Below the pieces are notes generated by a model, which searched no databases, was not told the DNA's origin, and saw nothing but the letters and a program-made list of their open reading frames with translations. Shown in pieces: positions 45,135-52,974 of a stretch of DNA of 64,000 nucleotides (position 1 is its first letter; each line of letters starts with the position of its first letter). The DNA is from Candidatus Acidiferrum typicum (GTDB lineage: Bacteria > Acidobacteriota > Terriglobia > Acidiferrales > UBA7541). The stretch is from positions 1-64,000 of the forward strand of contig JAOAPV010000086.1 of assembly GCA_025463055.1 (NCBI GenBank), in the 5' to 3' direction. Both the position numbers and the translations under genes were made by a program.

Positions 45135-45353
45135 GTGCGCGTGGAATGCTATTCCGGGTACAAAGGCGACGAGCGTCCGGTAAAGCTAGAGATCGGCGAC
45201 CAGATGGTGGATGTCGCCGAAATCGAAGACCGCTGGTACTCACCTGGCGCGACCTTTTTTCGCGTGCTGCTCGCCAACGGCGAACGCTACGTCCTGCGCC
45301 GCGAAGAAGCGCAGGACGTGTGGACCCTCGAAGCGTTCCGCTCGCCCAGATAG
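45135..45353 (+). CDS. Small conserved-looking protein
   Basis: 72 residues from a GTG start, 7 bp after the membrane protein gene. The pattern RPVKLEIGDQMVDVAEIEDRW followed by FFRVLLANGERYVLRREEAQ looks like a compact beta-sheet domain, as in small unnamed acidobacterial proteins. No family or role is recognised. Confidence 0.6.
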   Translation: MRVECYSGYKGDERPVKLEIGDQMVDVAEIEDRWYSPGATFFRVLLANGERYVLRREEAQDVWTLEAFRSPR

Positions 45354-45507
45354 CGGAACCCTCGCCGATGAACTACGCGACGCGTGCATGGCTATGGCCC
45401 TCAAGCTCGGAAGCTGGGATAAGCCAAATCGTAAGTCGAATTGATCGGCCCACGGTCAATTTCGGATTGCGTCGTCAACAGCAAGCAGCTTCATTCTTCA
45501 TCGTGGC

Positions 45508-46788
45508 TCAGCCTGGGCTGGGCTCTGCGCAGGTTCGAGCGCGGCCGAGTAGGAATTCGCGTTCGCGTGCGTTGCGTGTGAGCGTTGCGGCGCGCTCGAA
45601 CTCCGATTGTGCGTCGGCGAAGCGGCCGAGCTTGAAGAGGAAATCGCCGCGTACGCTGGGCAAGAGATGATAGGCCTTAAGAGACGGCTCCGACATGAGC
45701 GCGTCGATGAGCTCCAGACCTGCTGCCGGACCGAACGCCATGGCGACGGCGACCGCACGATTCAGCTCCACGATAGGCGACGGCGTGAGCTGGGCAAGAG
45801 CTTCGTAGAGCGCGGCGATCCGCTCCCAATCTGTCTCCGCAGCCGTACGCGCCCGAGCGTGACATGCAGCGATGGCGGCCTGCAGCGCATACGGACCGAG
45901 GCCGCCTCCAAGCTGTTCGGCGCGCTCCAGGGCGGCAAGACCACGATGGATCAGGAGTTGATCCCAGCGCCCGCGGTCTTGATCCAACAGCAGGATTGGC
46001 TCGCCCGTGGGGCCGACCCGCGCACGTGAGCGTGAAGCCTGAATCTCCATGAGCGCAACGAGGCCGTGGACCTCCGGCTCCTGCGGAACGAGTTCGGCCA
46101 AGATTCTACCGAGCCGCAGCGCATCTTCGCACAGAGCAGGACGCATCCAGTCCTCGCCGGACGTCGCCGAATAGCCTTCGTTGAAGACAAGGTAGATCAC
46201 TTCCAAGACCGACGACAAGCGCGAGGCAAGATCGCGCCCGCGAGGAACCTCGAAAGGAACGCGCGCTTCGCTGAGCGTCCGCTTGGCGCGGACAATGCGT
46301 TGCGCGATGGTCGGCTCCGGAGCCAGAAAAGCCCGCGCGATTTCCTGCGTAGTCAAGCCACCAAGCAAACGAAGCGTGAGCGCGACGCGAGCTTCGGTGG
46401 AAAGAACCGGATGGCAGGAGACGAAAACGAGACGAAGCAGATCGTCTCCGATGTCATCATCATTCGCGATGTCGAAATTCGCCATGGCCACGTCTTGCTG
46501 TGTCTTAAGCTCGCGACCCAGTTCTTCATGCTTTCGCTCGAGGAGCTTGTTGCGACGAAAATAATCGATGGCGCGATGTTTCGCGGTGGCCATCAGCCAG
46601 GCGCCAGGATTGTCCGGAACGCCCGACTCCGGCCACCGCTCCAGAGCAACAACGAGAGCATCCTGCGCAAGCTCTTCGGCCACACCGACGTCCCGGACGA
46701 TGCGAGCCAGCCCAGCAATGAGCCGGGCAGACTCGATCCTCCAAACTGCGTCGATGGCGCGGTGGGTATCGGCGGCCGTCACAGCCAC
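45508..46788 (-). CDS. ECF42-type sigma factor with C-terminal TPR-like extension
   Basis: 426 residues from GTG. Sigma-70 region 2 is WRIESARLIAGLARIVRDVG to NPGAWLMATAKHRAIDYFRR and region 4 is ALTLRLLGGLTTQEIARAFL. The remaining about 230 residues (TPR-like, with NEGYSATSG, ALCEDALRLGRIL and IVELNRAVAVAMAFGPAAGL) are the extension defining the ECF42 group (SigJ-like, DUF6596). ECF42 sigma factors are encoded beside DGPF/YCII proteins, as here. No anti-sigma gene is adjacent; control by the extension is reported for the group. Confidence 0.93.
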   Translation of the reverse strand: MAVTAADTHRAIDAVWRIESARLIAGLARIVRDVGVAEELAQDALVVALERWPESGVPDNPGAWLMATAKHRAIDYFRRNKLLERKHEELGRELKTQQDVAMANFDIANDDDIGDDLLRLVFVSCHPVLSTEARVALTLRLLGGLTTQEIARAFLAPEPTIAQRIVRAKRTLSEARVPFEVPRGRDLASRLSSVLEVIYLVFNEGYSATSGEDWMRPALCEDALRLGRILAELVPQEPEVHGLVALMEIQASRSRARVGPTGEPILLLDQDRGRWDQLLIHRGLAALERAEQLGGGLGPYALQAAIAACHARARTAAETDWERIAALYEALAQLTPSPIVELNRAVAVAMAFGPAAGLELIDALMSEPSLKAYHLLPSVRGDFLFKLGRFADAQSEFERAATLTRNAREREFLLGRARTCAEPSPG

Positions 46789-46883
46789 CCATCACACCAT
46801 CTTCAAATCGTACGCGCAAGCCGACCGTTACGTGCCGTGAATACTCGTTTGTTTTACTCGCTATCTGAAAAGAGAAACCGCTG

Positions 46884-47255
46884 CTACGGTTTGCAACGAG
46901 TGAAGTCTTCCGGCCCGAACATCTGCCGCACCTCCGTCTCACCTTCCCAGCCCGGCCAGTATTTCTTGTGCAGTTCCATAAAACGCACCGCGCTCTTGAC
47001 CGCCTCTTCCTTCGATTTCAATTCAAATTGCGCGTATCCGCCGATAATCTCCTTGGCCTCCGTGAAAGGTCCGTCGATCACCGCTACCTTCCCACCCGAA
47101 AGCCGGACACGGGCTCCCAGGGCGGTCGGGCCAAGTCCACCTCCGCCAATCATTTTGTCACCCGCCTCTTTACCGAGCTTGTCTATCTCCTCCATCAGCG
47201 CCTGAGGTGGATACCCCGATTTCTCACTCGATTTAACAATCATCATGAATTTCAT
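46884..47255 (-). CDS. YCII/DGPF-domain protein
   Basis: 123 residues from MKFMMIVKSSEKSGYPPQ; AGAGGAG about 8 nt upstream selects this start over an upstream in-frame one. GARVRLSGGKVAVIDGPFTEAKEIIGGYA is the DGPF motif. YCII-like proteins have a small ferredoxin-like fold, sometimes with catalytic His/Asp; role in ECF42 systems unknown. It is the gene nearest to the sigma factor, 95 bp away. Confidence 0.92.
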   Translation of the reverse strand: MKFMMIVKSSEKSGYPPQALMEEIDKLGKEAGDKMIGGGGLGPTALGARVRLSGGKVAVIDGPFTEAKEIIGGYAQFELKSKEEAVKSAVRFMELHKKYWPGWEGETEVRQMFGPEDFTRCKP

Positions 47256-47341
47256 CGTCACATCTCCTCTATTTTTGGTTGAGAGCTTGGTCTCCGCACA
47301 GCCTTGGCCGACAGAAAAACCTGACTCTTTTAATCGCGCTT

Positions 47342-47368
47342 CTCGAACAAAGTTTTGCGAAATCGGTA
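47342..47368 (-). promoter_or_regulatory. Degenerate ECF42-type promoter
   Basis: On the minus strand TACCGA, 17 nt, CGAG: the same geometry as the three better copies nearby but with mismatches at both boxes. Upstream of the first DGPF gene and thus of the sigma gene. Confidence 0.3.
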
Positions 47369-47448
47369 GTTCGCGTTTGCCATGCCTCAATCTTTATCCG
47401 CAGCAATCCGTTCGCGGAGGTCAGGTCGATGCACGGAGGGGGCGCCGA

Positions 47449-47808
47449 CTATCGTCCCGCAGCCGCGTCTTGGCCGGCTTCGTATATCTGGCGAAGCTCA
47501 CATTCACCATCACCGACCACCTGCAGGAAATCCTTCGCCAACTGGATTGCCTCTTCCTTGGAGTTCGCCCGGAGGATGGCGAAGCCGCCGACCACCTCTT
47601 TGGACTCGGTGAAGGGTCCATCCGTCACGCTCACTTTCCCGCTAGCGGAGCGAACGCGCGCGCCGAGCGCGCTTGGCAGGCAGCCCTCAGTGGCAACCAG
47701 CCAACCGGCCTTCATCCCCTCCTCGACCAGCTTGCCCATCTTGTTCATTTCCTCTTGTGACGGGGGAGCGTTTCTTTCCACCGATTTGTACATGCTCAGA
47801 AATTTCAT
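47449..47808 (-). CDS. YCII/DGPF-domain protein
   Basis: 119 residues from MKFLSMYKSVERNAPPSQEE; AAGGAG 6 nt upstream decides the start. GKVSVTDGPFTESKEVVGGFA is the DGPF motif. The middle one of three paralogues. It lies 155 bp downstream of the third DGPF gene and has its own promoter at 47886-47912. Confidence 0.92.
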   Translation of the reverse strand: MKFLSMYKSVERNAPPSQEEMNKMGKLVEEGMKAGWLVATEGCLPSALGARVRSASGKVSVTDGPFTESKEVVGGFAILRANSKEEAIQLAKDFLQVVGDGECELRQIYEAGQDAAAGR

Positions 47809-47885
47809 CGCTATCTCCTTGTATTCGCACTTCAATTCAAAAATTAGTTTGCATGTTCACCGAACGGGCTTGAATTCCACGTAAC

Positions 47886-47912
47886 GACGAACGTCGCTCC
47901 GCGAAATCGACA
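47886..47912 (-). promoter_or_regulatory. Predicted ECF42 promoter
   Basis: Minus strand: TGTCGA (47912-47907), 17 nt, CGTC (47889-47886). It fits the TGTCGA/CGWC pattern described for ECF42 targets and sits about 80 bp upstream of the DGPF gene start at 47808. Confidence 0.65.
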
Positions 47913-47963
47913 CGACCGACACTTTTTTTGTAGCACACTGTATAAGCCGACCATGCATCACGA

Positions 47964-48401
47964 TCACCGCTTTGCGGATTTTCTCTGCAGCTCATCGCGC
48001 AGCGATTGCTCTCGCGCTGCATCCTCAGGAGGAAAGATCTCAGCGGGGAAATCGGAGGCCTCGAACACCTGGCGAATCTCGATCTCGGATTCACCTTCAA
48101 ATGGCGCAGGGCTGCGCTTGATCCATTCGATCGCCTCTTCCTTTGACTTCACCTGAAGCAGCCAGAACCCGCCGATCAGCTCCTTGGACTCAGCAAATGG
48201 TCCGTCAACCACGGTGCGCTTCGTCCCAGAGAACTTGACCCGCGCACCCTTGGAGCTCGCCTGCAGCCCCTCAGCCGCAAGCAGAACGCCAGCCTTCACC
48301 ATCTCTTCGCTAAACTTGCCCATTGCGGCAAGCAGCTCTTTGCTGGGAAGAACGCCCGCCTCCGAGTCCTTATTCGCCTTGACGATTGCCATGAATCGCA
48401 T
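47964..48401 (-). CDS. YCII/DGPF-domain protein
   Basis: 145 residues from MRFMAIVKANKDSEAGVLPS, with AAAAGGAG 7 nt upstream. GTKRTVVDGPFAESKELIGGF is the DGPF motif. It has a longer acidic/basic C-terminal tail than its paralogues. Own promoter at 48473-48499. Confidence 0.92.
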   Translation of the reverse strand: MRFMAIVKANKDSEAGVLPSKELLAAMGKFSEEMVKAGVLLAAEGLQASSKGARVKFSGTKRTVVDGPFAESKELIGGFWLLQVKSKEEAIEWIKRSPAPFEGESEIEIRQVFEASDFPAEIFPPEDAAREQSLRDELQRKSAKR

Positions 48402-48472
48402 CGCAGTTCTCCTTTTATTTGAGTCTGAGCTGGGTTTCCTTCCACCCGGCTGAATCGGGGCTTCATTGATAC

Positions 48473-48499
48473 GTCGAACGAAGGTTGGCTATATCGACA
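48473..48499 (-). promoter_or_regulatory. Predicted ECF42 promoter
   Basis: Minus strand: TGTCGA (48499-48494), 17 nt, CGAC (48476-48473), about 72 bp upstream of the DGPF gene start at 48401. Confidence 0.65.
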
Positions 48500-48522
48500 G
48501 GAAACTAAACCTTTTTCGATGG

Positions 48523-48807
48523 CTAGCCAGCCACGCCGCAAAGCAGCGACCCGAAGGACGCCACGATCTGTGGCAAATGCTGCAAACATCCTGCATTCTC
48601 AGAGAGATACGCCTGCACAGTCTGCCACCCAAACAGGAGTACCGGGCGCAATATCCGCAACACAACCCATGCCGCCCCCTTGAGAAGGTCGCACCCGTAC
48701 CCCGCCCCGCCATCGAGCTTATAAAACAAAGCCGCAACCGCAAACCCCACGATCGCCACTAACGCGACCCGTTTCAGGTTCCCAGAGTATGTATTCTGCC
48801 TTTCCAT
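48523..48807 (-). CDS. Small membrane protein, predicted ECF42 target
   Basis: 94 residues from MERQNTYSGNLKRVALVAIV; GGAGG 5 nt upstream of this ATG rejects an earlier start. Two hydrophobic segments (about residues 10-25 and 40-60) and five cysteines/glycines in the second half suggest an inner-membrane protein. No family recognised. It lies upstream of the DGPF cluster in the same direction with the ECF42-type promoter 48845-48871. Confidence 0.65.
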   Translation of the reverse strand: MERQNTYSGNLKRVALVAIVGFAVAALFYKLDGGAGYGCDLLKGAAWVVLRILRPVLLFGWQTVQAYLSENAGCLQHLPQIVASFGSLLCGVAG

Positions 48808-48844
48808 GTCAGCCTCCAGCGCCATTTCCTGGCTCTACCTACAT

Positions 48845-48871
48845 GTCGAACGAGGGCCGGCCAAATCGACA
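48845..48871 (-). promoter_or_regulatory. Predicted ECF42 promoter
   Basis: Minus strand: TGTCGA (48871-48866), 17 nt, CGAC (48848-48845), 38 bp upstream of the small membrane protein start. Confidence 0.65.
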
Positions 48872-48947
48872 GATTCAGTCGAGAAACTAAATACCCGCGC
48901 GATATTTCCGGCATTATTTGCAAAACGTTCGGTAGAGGGACTACGAA

Positions 48948-48981
48948 GAAGGGTAGGATGGAGAACCCATTGCGATTCCCG
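48948..48981 (+). repeat. Direct repeat copy 1, remnant of a VWFA gene start
   Basis: 34 nt matching 52941-52974 at 32 positions. It reads as the ribosome-binding site and first codons of the VWFA gene (MENPLRFP), then diverges and meets a stop after 16 codons. It flanks the pilin operon on the side away from the intact VWFA gene. Confidence 0.65.
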
Positions 48982-49040
48982 GCGGCACGCGGGTCGAAAT
49001 CAAGGTGATCCCGACCCCTTAACTTTTTTGGGGCGAACCG

Positions 49041-50468
49041 TTAGTAAATCAGTTCACGCTGCGCAACCGTTTTGTAAAACTGTGCTCCTATGGAGTTTTG
49101 AACCATACACGCGTTCTGACGTATGGAAACACTCCCATTCATGTTAGACATCGGAGCCGAAAAGCTACCGCCCACGATGATCGCTCCGTGAATGAGTGGA
49201 TTTACAGGACTCGATGAAGACGAACGGATGGTCAGATTGCCTTGGACCACGATCAATCCGTAGTAGTCAATTGTGGGCGATGCGTCCAGTACGAGGTTAC
49301 CCCGTACGATCAGAACTCCGTAACCGGTTACTCCTCCTTTGGCGCCTCCCAGGGTTAGGGTGTTGTACACGGCAGGACTCGAACCTGGAACGTATAGATC
49401 CGGGGTGACATAGGTTATCGGGGTGCCGTTGTTACCGCTGGGCACCGTACCCAAACTGGCAGTCGGTATCGTGTAATTCGGGGGAGTGCTACTGTCTTTT
49501 GTGGTTCCCGGTGTGGTGGTGATATCCGTTGCGCCGGAAACTAGACCGTTAATGAGGGCAGGCACGTTAATAGACCAACCGTAGTTATTGACGGTGCCCG
49601 CCGGCGAGCCGGTGACGTTTCCCCCTCCGGGAGTAGTCACGGTAGAGGTTCCCGACGCCGCTCCGTAAGTGGAGTTGGCGCTGCACCCAGCTTCGGTATT
49701 CCCGGTTACGTTAAGAGCCTGTCCCGTGTCGATTCCGTTCTTCGCGTAGATAGCAGCAACTACCGGGACATTTACGTTAAGCGTCTCTTCGTATTCCACC
49801 ATTCGGCGCGCGCCGCTCGGAGTAACCGCCAGCGCCGTGATCTGGTACACCGGCGCATCAGCGCCGCAAGTTGCCGCAGCGGTCACAACTTCATTTATGC
49901 CGTTCCAGCAAACGCGGTTGGCATTAGTGGTGCCATCTACTGAAGCGATTCCCGCCGGGCCAGTCGCTGCAGCGTTCGCTTTCACCATGATACGAACCCA
50001 CTTCCAGGCGAGGGGCTGCTTAGCAGCGTAACTGGTGCTTGCCGAGCCATTCGTAGAATAGCCGGCATTGGGGCATTTCTTGAGATGCTTGCAAATTTCG
50101 TCGTCTGAATGAGTCTTCTTGTTCTTCTTGCCGGTAGTATTCGCCGGTGAGACAGTCTCTCCGGGCAGGGGGTTGGTGACATAGAGAACGCTGCTGGGGG
50201 CGCCTGGCAAAGCTGTAGGTAGGCTGGCGTTCAAACTGTCTGTCGCGGTCTTCCTCATCCGATCGCGCGTCTCTTCCAGCCCGGCCCGTGCTGCAAAGAA
50301 AGCCGTCTGCTCATCGCGGAAATTAGCGCTGATGCTGGTTTCCGTCGTGGACATGACCATCATGCCCGCCACTACGGTGCTGAGAAGAAGGAGCGCAAGT
50401 AAGGCAACGACCATAGCCATACCTTGCTCCGAAGTACTGCGTTTCTTTTTCTGATGTACGAACATCAT
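49041..50468 (-). CDS. PilX-like minor pilin, type IV pilus assembly
   Basis: 475 residues. The N-terminus has GMAMVVALLALLLLSTVVAGMMVMS, the membrane helix of PilX-type minor pilins, and FAARAGLEETRDRM in the following helix. The rest is a long low-homology region rich in Thr/Gly. It is the last gene of the minor-pilin operon, which supplies tip proteins for pilus assembly. No PilY1 gene follows. Confidence 0.8.
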   Translation of the reverse strand: MMFVHQKKKRSTSEQGMAMVVALLALLLLSTVVAGMMVMSTTETSISANFRDEQTAFFAARAGLEETRDRMRKTATDSLNASLPTALPGAPSSVLYVTNPLPGETVSPANTTGKKNKKTHSDDEICKHLKKCPNAGYSTNGSASTSYAAKQPLAWKWVRIMVKANAAATGPAGIASVDGTTNANRVCWNGINEVVTAAATCGADAPVYQITALAVTPSGARRMVEYEETLNVNVPVVAAIYAKNGIDTGQALNVTGNTEAGCSANSTYGAASGTSTVTTPGGGNVTGSPAGTVNNYGWSINVPALINGLVSGATDITTTPGTTKDSSTPPNYTIPTASLGTVPSGNNGTPITYVTPDLYVPGSSPAVYNTLTLGGAKGGVTGYGVLIVRGNLVLDASPTIDYYGLIVVQGNLTIRSSSSSPVNPLIHGAIIVGGSFSAPMSNMNGSVSIRQNACMVQNSIGAQFYKTVAQRELIY

Positions 50469-50477
50469 AACTCGCTC

Positions 50478-51269
50478 CTATTCGCACCCCATGGGTGCGA
50501 GCGTCGATGAGTAAGCAGCCGCCATCGAGCAGTTGTTCAGAGAAACTTCTCCTTCAAAGCTAGTTTCAATAGGCAATCTCGTCTTGAGATCTCTCACATT
50601 AATGTTACGAATGATGAGGCTGATCTGGATGGTTTTGATGGACGCAAGAGTCTGTGCGCCCGCTAGCGTACTGATGTCCACAGGCAAGGTCGTGACTGGA
50701 GTTCCATCAGCCTTGAAATAAGAGAAGATCGGATTGCTGACCACGTCGTTGACTTCCGTTCCCCAGTTCGGCGTTTGTCCGTTAAGCGGATCGTTGCTGA
50801 CCTTGTCAACCTGACTTCGCTGCAGGCACAGCGTGCAGCTTCCCGACCCGTTCACCGTATAAATAATGCTCTGAACGTTGCCGTCCCCGTTGGTGTCTGC
50901 CTCAAAGCGTATTTCGTTGGCGTCTATCTTCACCAAGCCAATCGCCAATCGATTGTCGTTGATGTACGGAGATGCCCAGACGTATGTGTTTTGCTTCACC
51001 AGTGCCGGCGACCATCCGAGGCTGCTGGTGTCCGTGATCCGCGAGTTCGGATAGCCGATCTGGTTGATGTCACGAAAGAACTGGTCGACAAAGTCCCGGG
51101 CTTCCTGGAAGTTGTCGAGTTTTACTTGCTCGGTGGCGGTACGCTGTACAGCTAGGTCCATCTGGGAAAATACTCCACCAGTGACGATGCCGAGAATGGC
51201 CACGGTGACCAACACTTCCAACAACGAAAACCCACGTTGGCGATGGCGGACGCTTTTGCTTTTCTCCAT
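50478..51269 (-). CDS. PilW-like minor pilin
   Basis: 263 residues. The prepilin signal QRGFSLLEVLVTVAILGIVT (cleavage after G, Glu at +5) is explicit, followed by a region typical of PilW minor pilins. It sits 1 bp before the upstream PilV-like gene end and 9 bp from PilX-like gene, so they form a tight operon. Confidence 0.85.
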   Translation of the reverse strand: MEKSKSVRHRQRGFSLLEVLVTVAILGIVTGGVFSQMDLAVQRTATEQVKLDNFQEARDFVDQFFRDINQIGYPNSRITDTSSLGWSPALVKQNTYVWASPYINDNRLAIGLVKIDANEIRFEADTNGDGNVQSIIYTVNGSGSCTLCLQRSQVDKVSNDPLNGQTPNWGTEVNDVVSNPIFSYFKADGTPVTTLPVDISTLAGAQTLASIKTIQISLIIRNINVRDLKTRLPIETSFEGEVSLNNCSMAAAYSSTLAPMGCE

Positions 51270-51270
51270 A

Positions 51271-51816
51271 TTAACTCCCTTGCCCGGCCATCGAGCTGAT
51301 CGTCACGGGCGCCGAAAACATTGCCGCATTTCCCGTCGAACTCTTAAACTTGACGGACACAGTTACGAGCTTGACGAAGCTAGATGGAGTCTGGATGTTC
51401 CATCGCACGTCGTAGACAGTTTGCCTTCCGTTGGTACCGCATGTCGTATAGTTCATCGAATAGTTCGCTACCTGAGCTTGCGAAAAATCCACACCACCAG
51501 AAGCCAGCAAACTGGACCCCGATCCGGCTCCGCCCGATCCCCCTGTGTTGACGTTATGGGCGCTGGGGGCGCAGTCCGTGATGGTTAGCGTTGTGGCAGT
51601 CGCGGCGGGCACACTCATTATCTTTTCCAGAACCATCTGGGCCATGACTGTCGAATTGCCCTGTTGCCGATTGGCGAAATTCCTCCCGATCGCTATGGGA
51701 ATCACAACCGCGCACCCGCCGATGCCCACGGTGAGCACGAACATAGCAATCACTAGCTCAAGCAAAGACATCCCGCGCTGCGTTTTGGACCGAGTTGTTT
51801 TCATTTTTAGTGCCAT
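51271..51816 (-). CDS. PilV-like minor pilin
   Basis: 181 residues from MALKMKTTRSKTQRGMSLLE. The prepilin signal QRGMSLLELVIAMFVLTVGI is clear, with the IPIAIGRNFANRQQ following as in PilV. An upstream in-frame ATG would overlap the previous gene further; this one overlaps by 10 bp. Confidence 0.83.
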   Translation of the reverse strand: MALKMKTTRSKTQRGMSLLELVIAMFVLTVGIGGCAVVIPIAIGRNFANRQQGNSTVMAQMVLEKIMSVPAATATTLTITDCAPSAHNVNTGGSGGAGSGSSLLASGGVDFSQAQVANYSMNYTTCGTNGRQTVYDVRWNIQTPSSFVKLVTVSVKFKSSTGNAAMFSAPVTISSMAGQGS

Positions 51817-52424
51817 GACGTGCCGTCCCACATTAAGGCTTTCGTTCTTCCGCCTTTTGTCACACTGACCGTCGCCCAGCCTGGCGCGCCCATTCGCGTG
51901 TCCGTCAGGTAATAACCGAAAGGCTTGACCGCAGGGGTTGTGCAGGTGGCTGGAGTCGTGCTCGAGTCATAGTTGCAGGGCAGGCCTCTAGCCGAGAAAC
52001 CTAGGACACTGGTGTTGTTGTAAGATCCGCTTCCAGTGTCTCCCGGAAGGACGTACGCTGCGGGTTGCACGCCGCTACCGGATGGAGCCCCGCCGGCTAC
52101 TACTACCGTGCCGCTGAATTGCACCAGCGGTTCACCTGCTGCGTAGGTCCCGTCCAGGTTGAGGTCTACATACGCGATGTTCGAGCTGCCCAACGTCGTA
52201 TACCTAATCGCATAGGGGGTGTTGTCCTTCGCGGCCATAATTCTTGCTTGTTGCATCAAACCCGCGAGGTCGCTTGCCGCCGAACGTAACCGCATGTTGT
52301 AGATGACTTGCATGATATTCGGGCTAGCCAACGCCGACATCACGAGCGTTATGAATACCACGACCATGATTTCAATCATGGACATGCCGCGCTGCCTGTT
52401 GTTCTTGCTAAATTCAGCTGCCAT
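51807..52424 (-). CDS. FimT/GspH-like pseudopilin
   Basis: 205 residues. The prepilin signal QRGMSMIEIMVVVFITLVMS and the GspH/FimT-like domain (RLRSAASDLAGLMQQARIMA, then IRYTTLGSSNIAYVDLNLDG) identify it. It is the first gene of the operon FimT, PilV, PilW, PilX on the minus strand. Confidence 0.88.
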   Translation of the reverse strand: MAAEFSKNNRQRGMSMIEIMVVVFITLVMSALASPNIMQVIYNMRLRSAASDLAGLMQQARIMAAKDNTPYAIRYTTLGSSNIAYVDLNLDGTYAAGEPLVQFSGTVVVAGGAPSGSGVQPAAYVLPGDTGSGSYNNTSVLGFSARGLPCNYDSSTTPATCTTPAVKPFGYYLTDTRMGAPGWATVSVTKGGRTKALMWDGTSWH

Positions 52425-52950
52425 TTTCGCCTTCCCAATCCATGGCTAGTTGGTCCGGTTGAAAGCCATTGCTGCTTCGAGAACTAGAATCACGCACTTA
52501 GCTACTTCTCAATGCAGAATTTCATCAGTTCTAGTAGTAATAGTAAATGGTACAGGGGTCCTGGAGCGACCTGCCTACACACCCAACACAGCTAAGTCAT
52601 TGATAAATAATCGCTTAACATAAGCACAGCGGCTGACAATCTCCCATTGGGGCTGCCTTACGCTGTGTCAGCAAAATGTTACAGAATCGTCGCAAATCAC
52701 TATGCGGTTGTTTAGTTCGATTGGTCGTTCCAGTACCGGGCGGCAAACACGATGCAAGCCACGACTTCGATGGGCAACCTAATATTCACTCCCGAGCCGG
52801 ATTGGGGATCATGAACAACTCGCTGCACCTGTGGATTCATTGAACTAAAATTAACCGGGGCGTATAGTCGAGCTACTGGTCGGTGTCGAGTGACCCTCCT
52901 GGGTGTGTGCTTTCGCGAGAAAGTAAAAGGAGAATGCAAAGAAGGGAAGG
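52425..52950. other. Intergenic region between the pilin operon and VWFA genes
   Basis: 526 bp, divergent promoters expected. Lower GC near 52480-52640. No clear -35/-10 or sigma-54 site was recognised on either strand. The second copy of the 34-nt direct repeat (52941-52974) begins at its right edge. Confidence 0.4.
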
Positions 52951-52974
52951 ATGGAGAACCCCTTGCGATTCCCG
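52941..52974 (+). repeat. Direct repeat copy 2, start of the intact VWFA gene
   Basis: The ribosome-binding site and first 8 codons of the VWFA gene, repeated at 48948-48981 with two mismatches. Confidence 0.65.

Noticed and set aside
49369-49400. tRNA T-arm-like sequence (GGTTCGAGTCCTGCC on the minus strand)
   Set aside because: It lies inside the PilX-like coding region and no matching acceptor or D-arm can be built.
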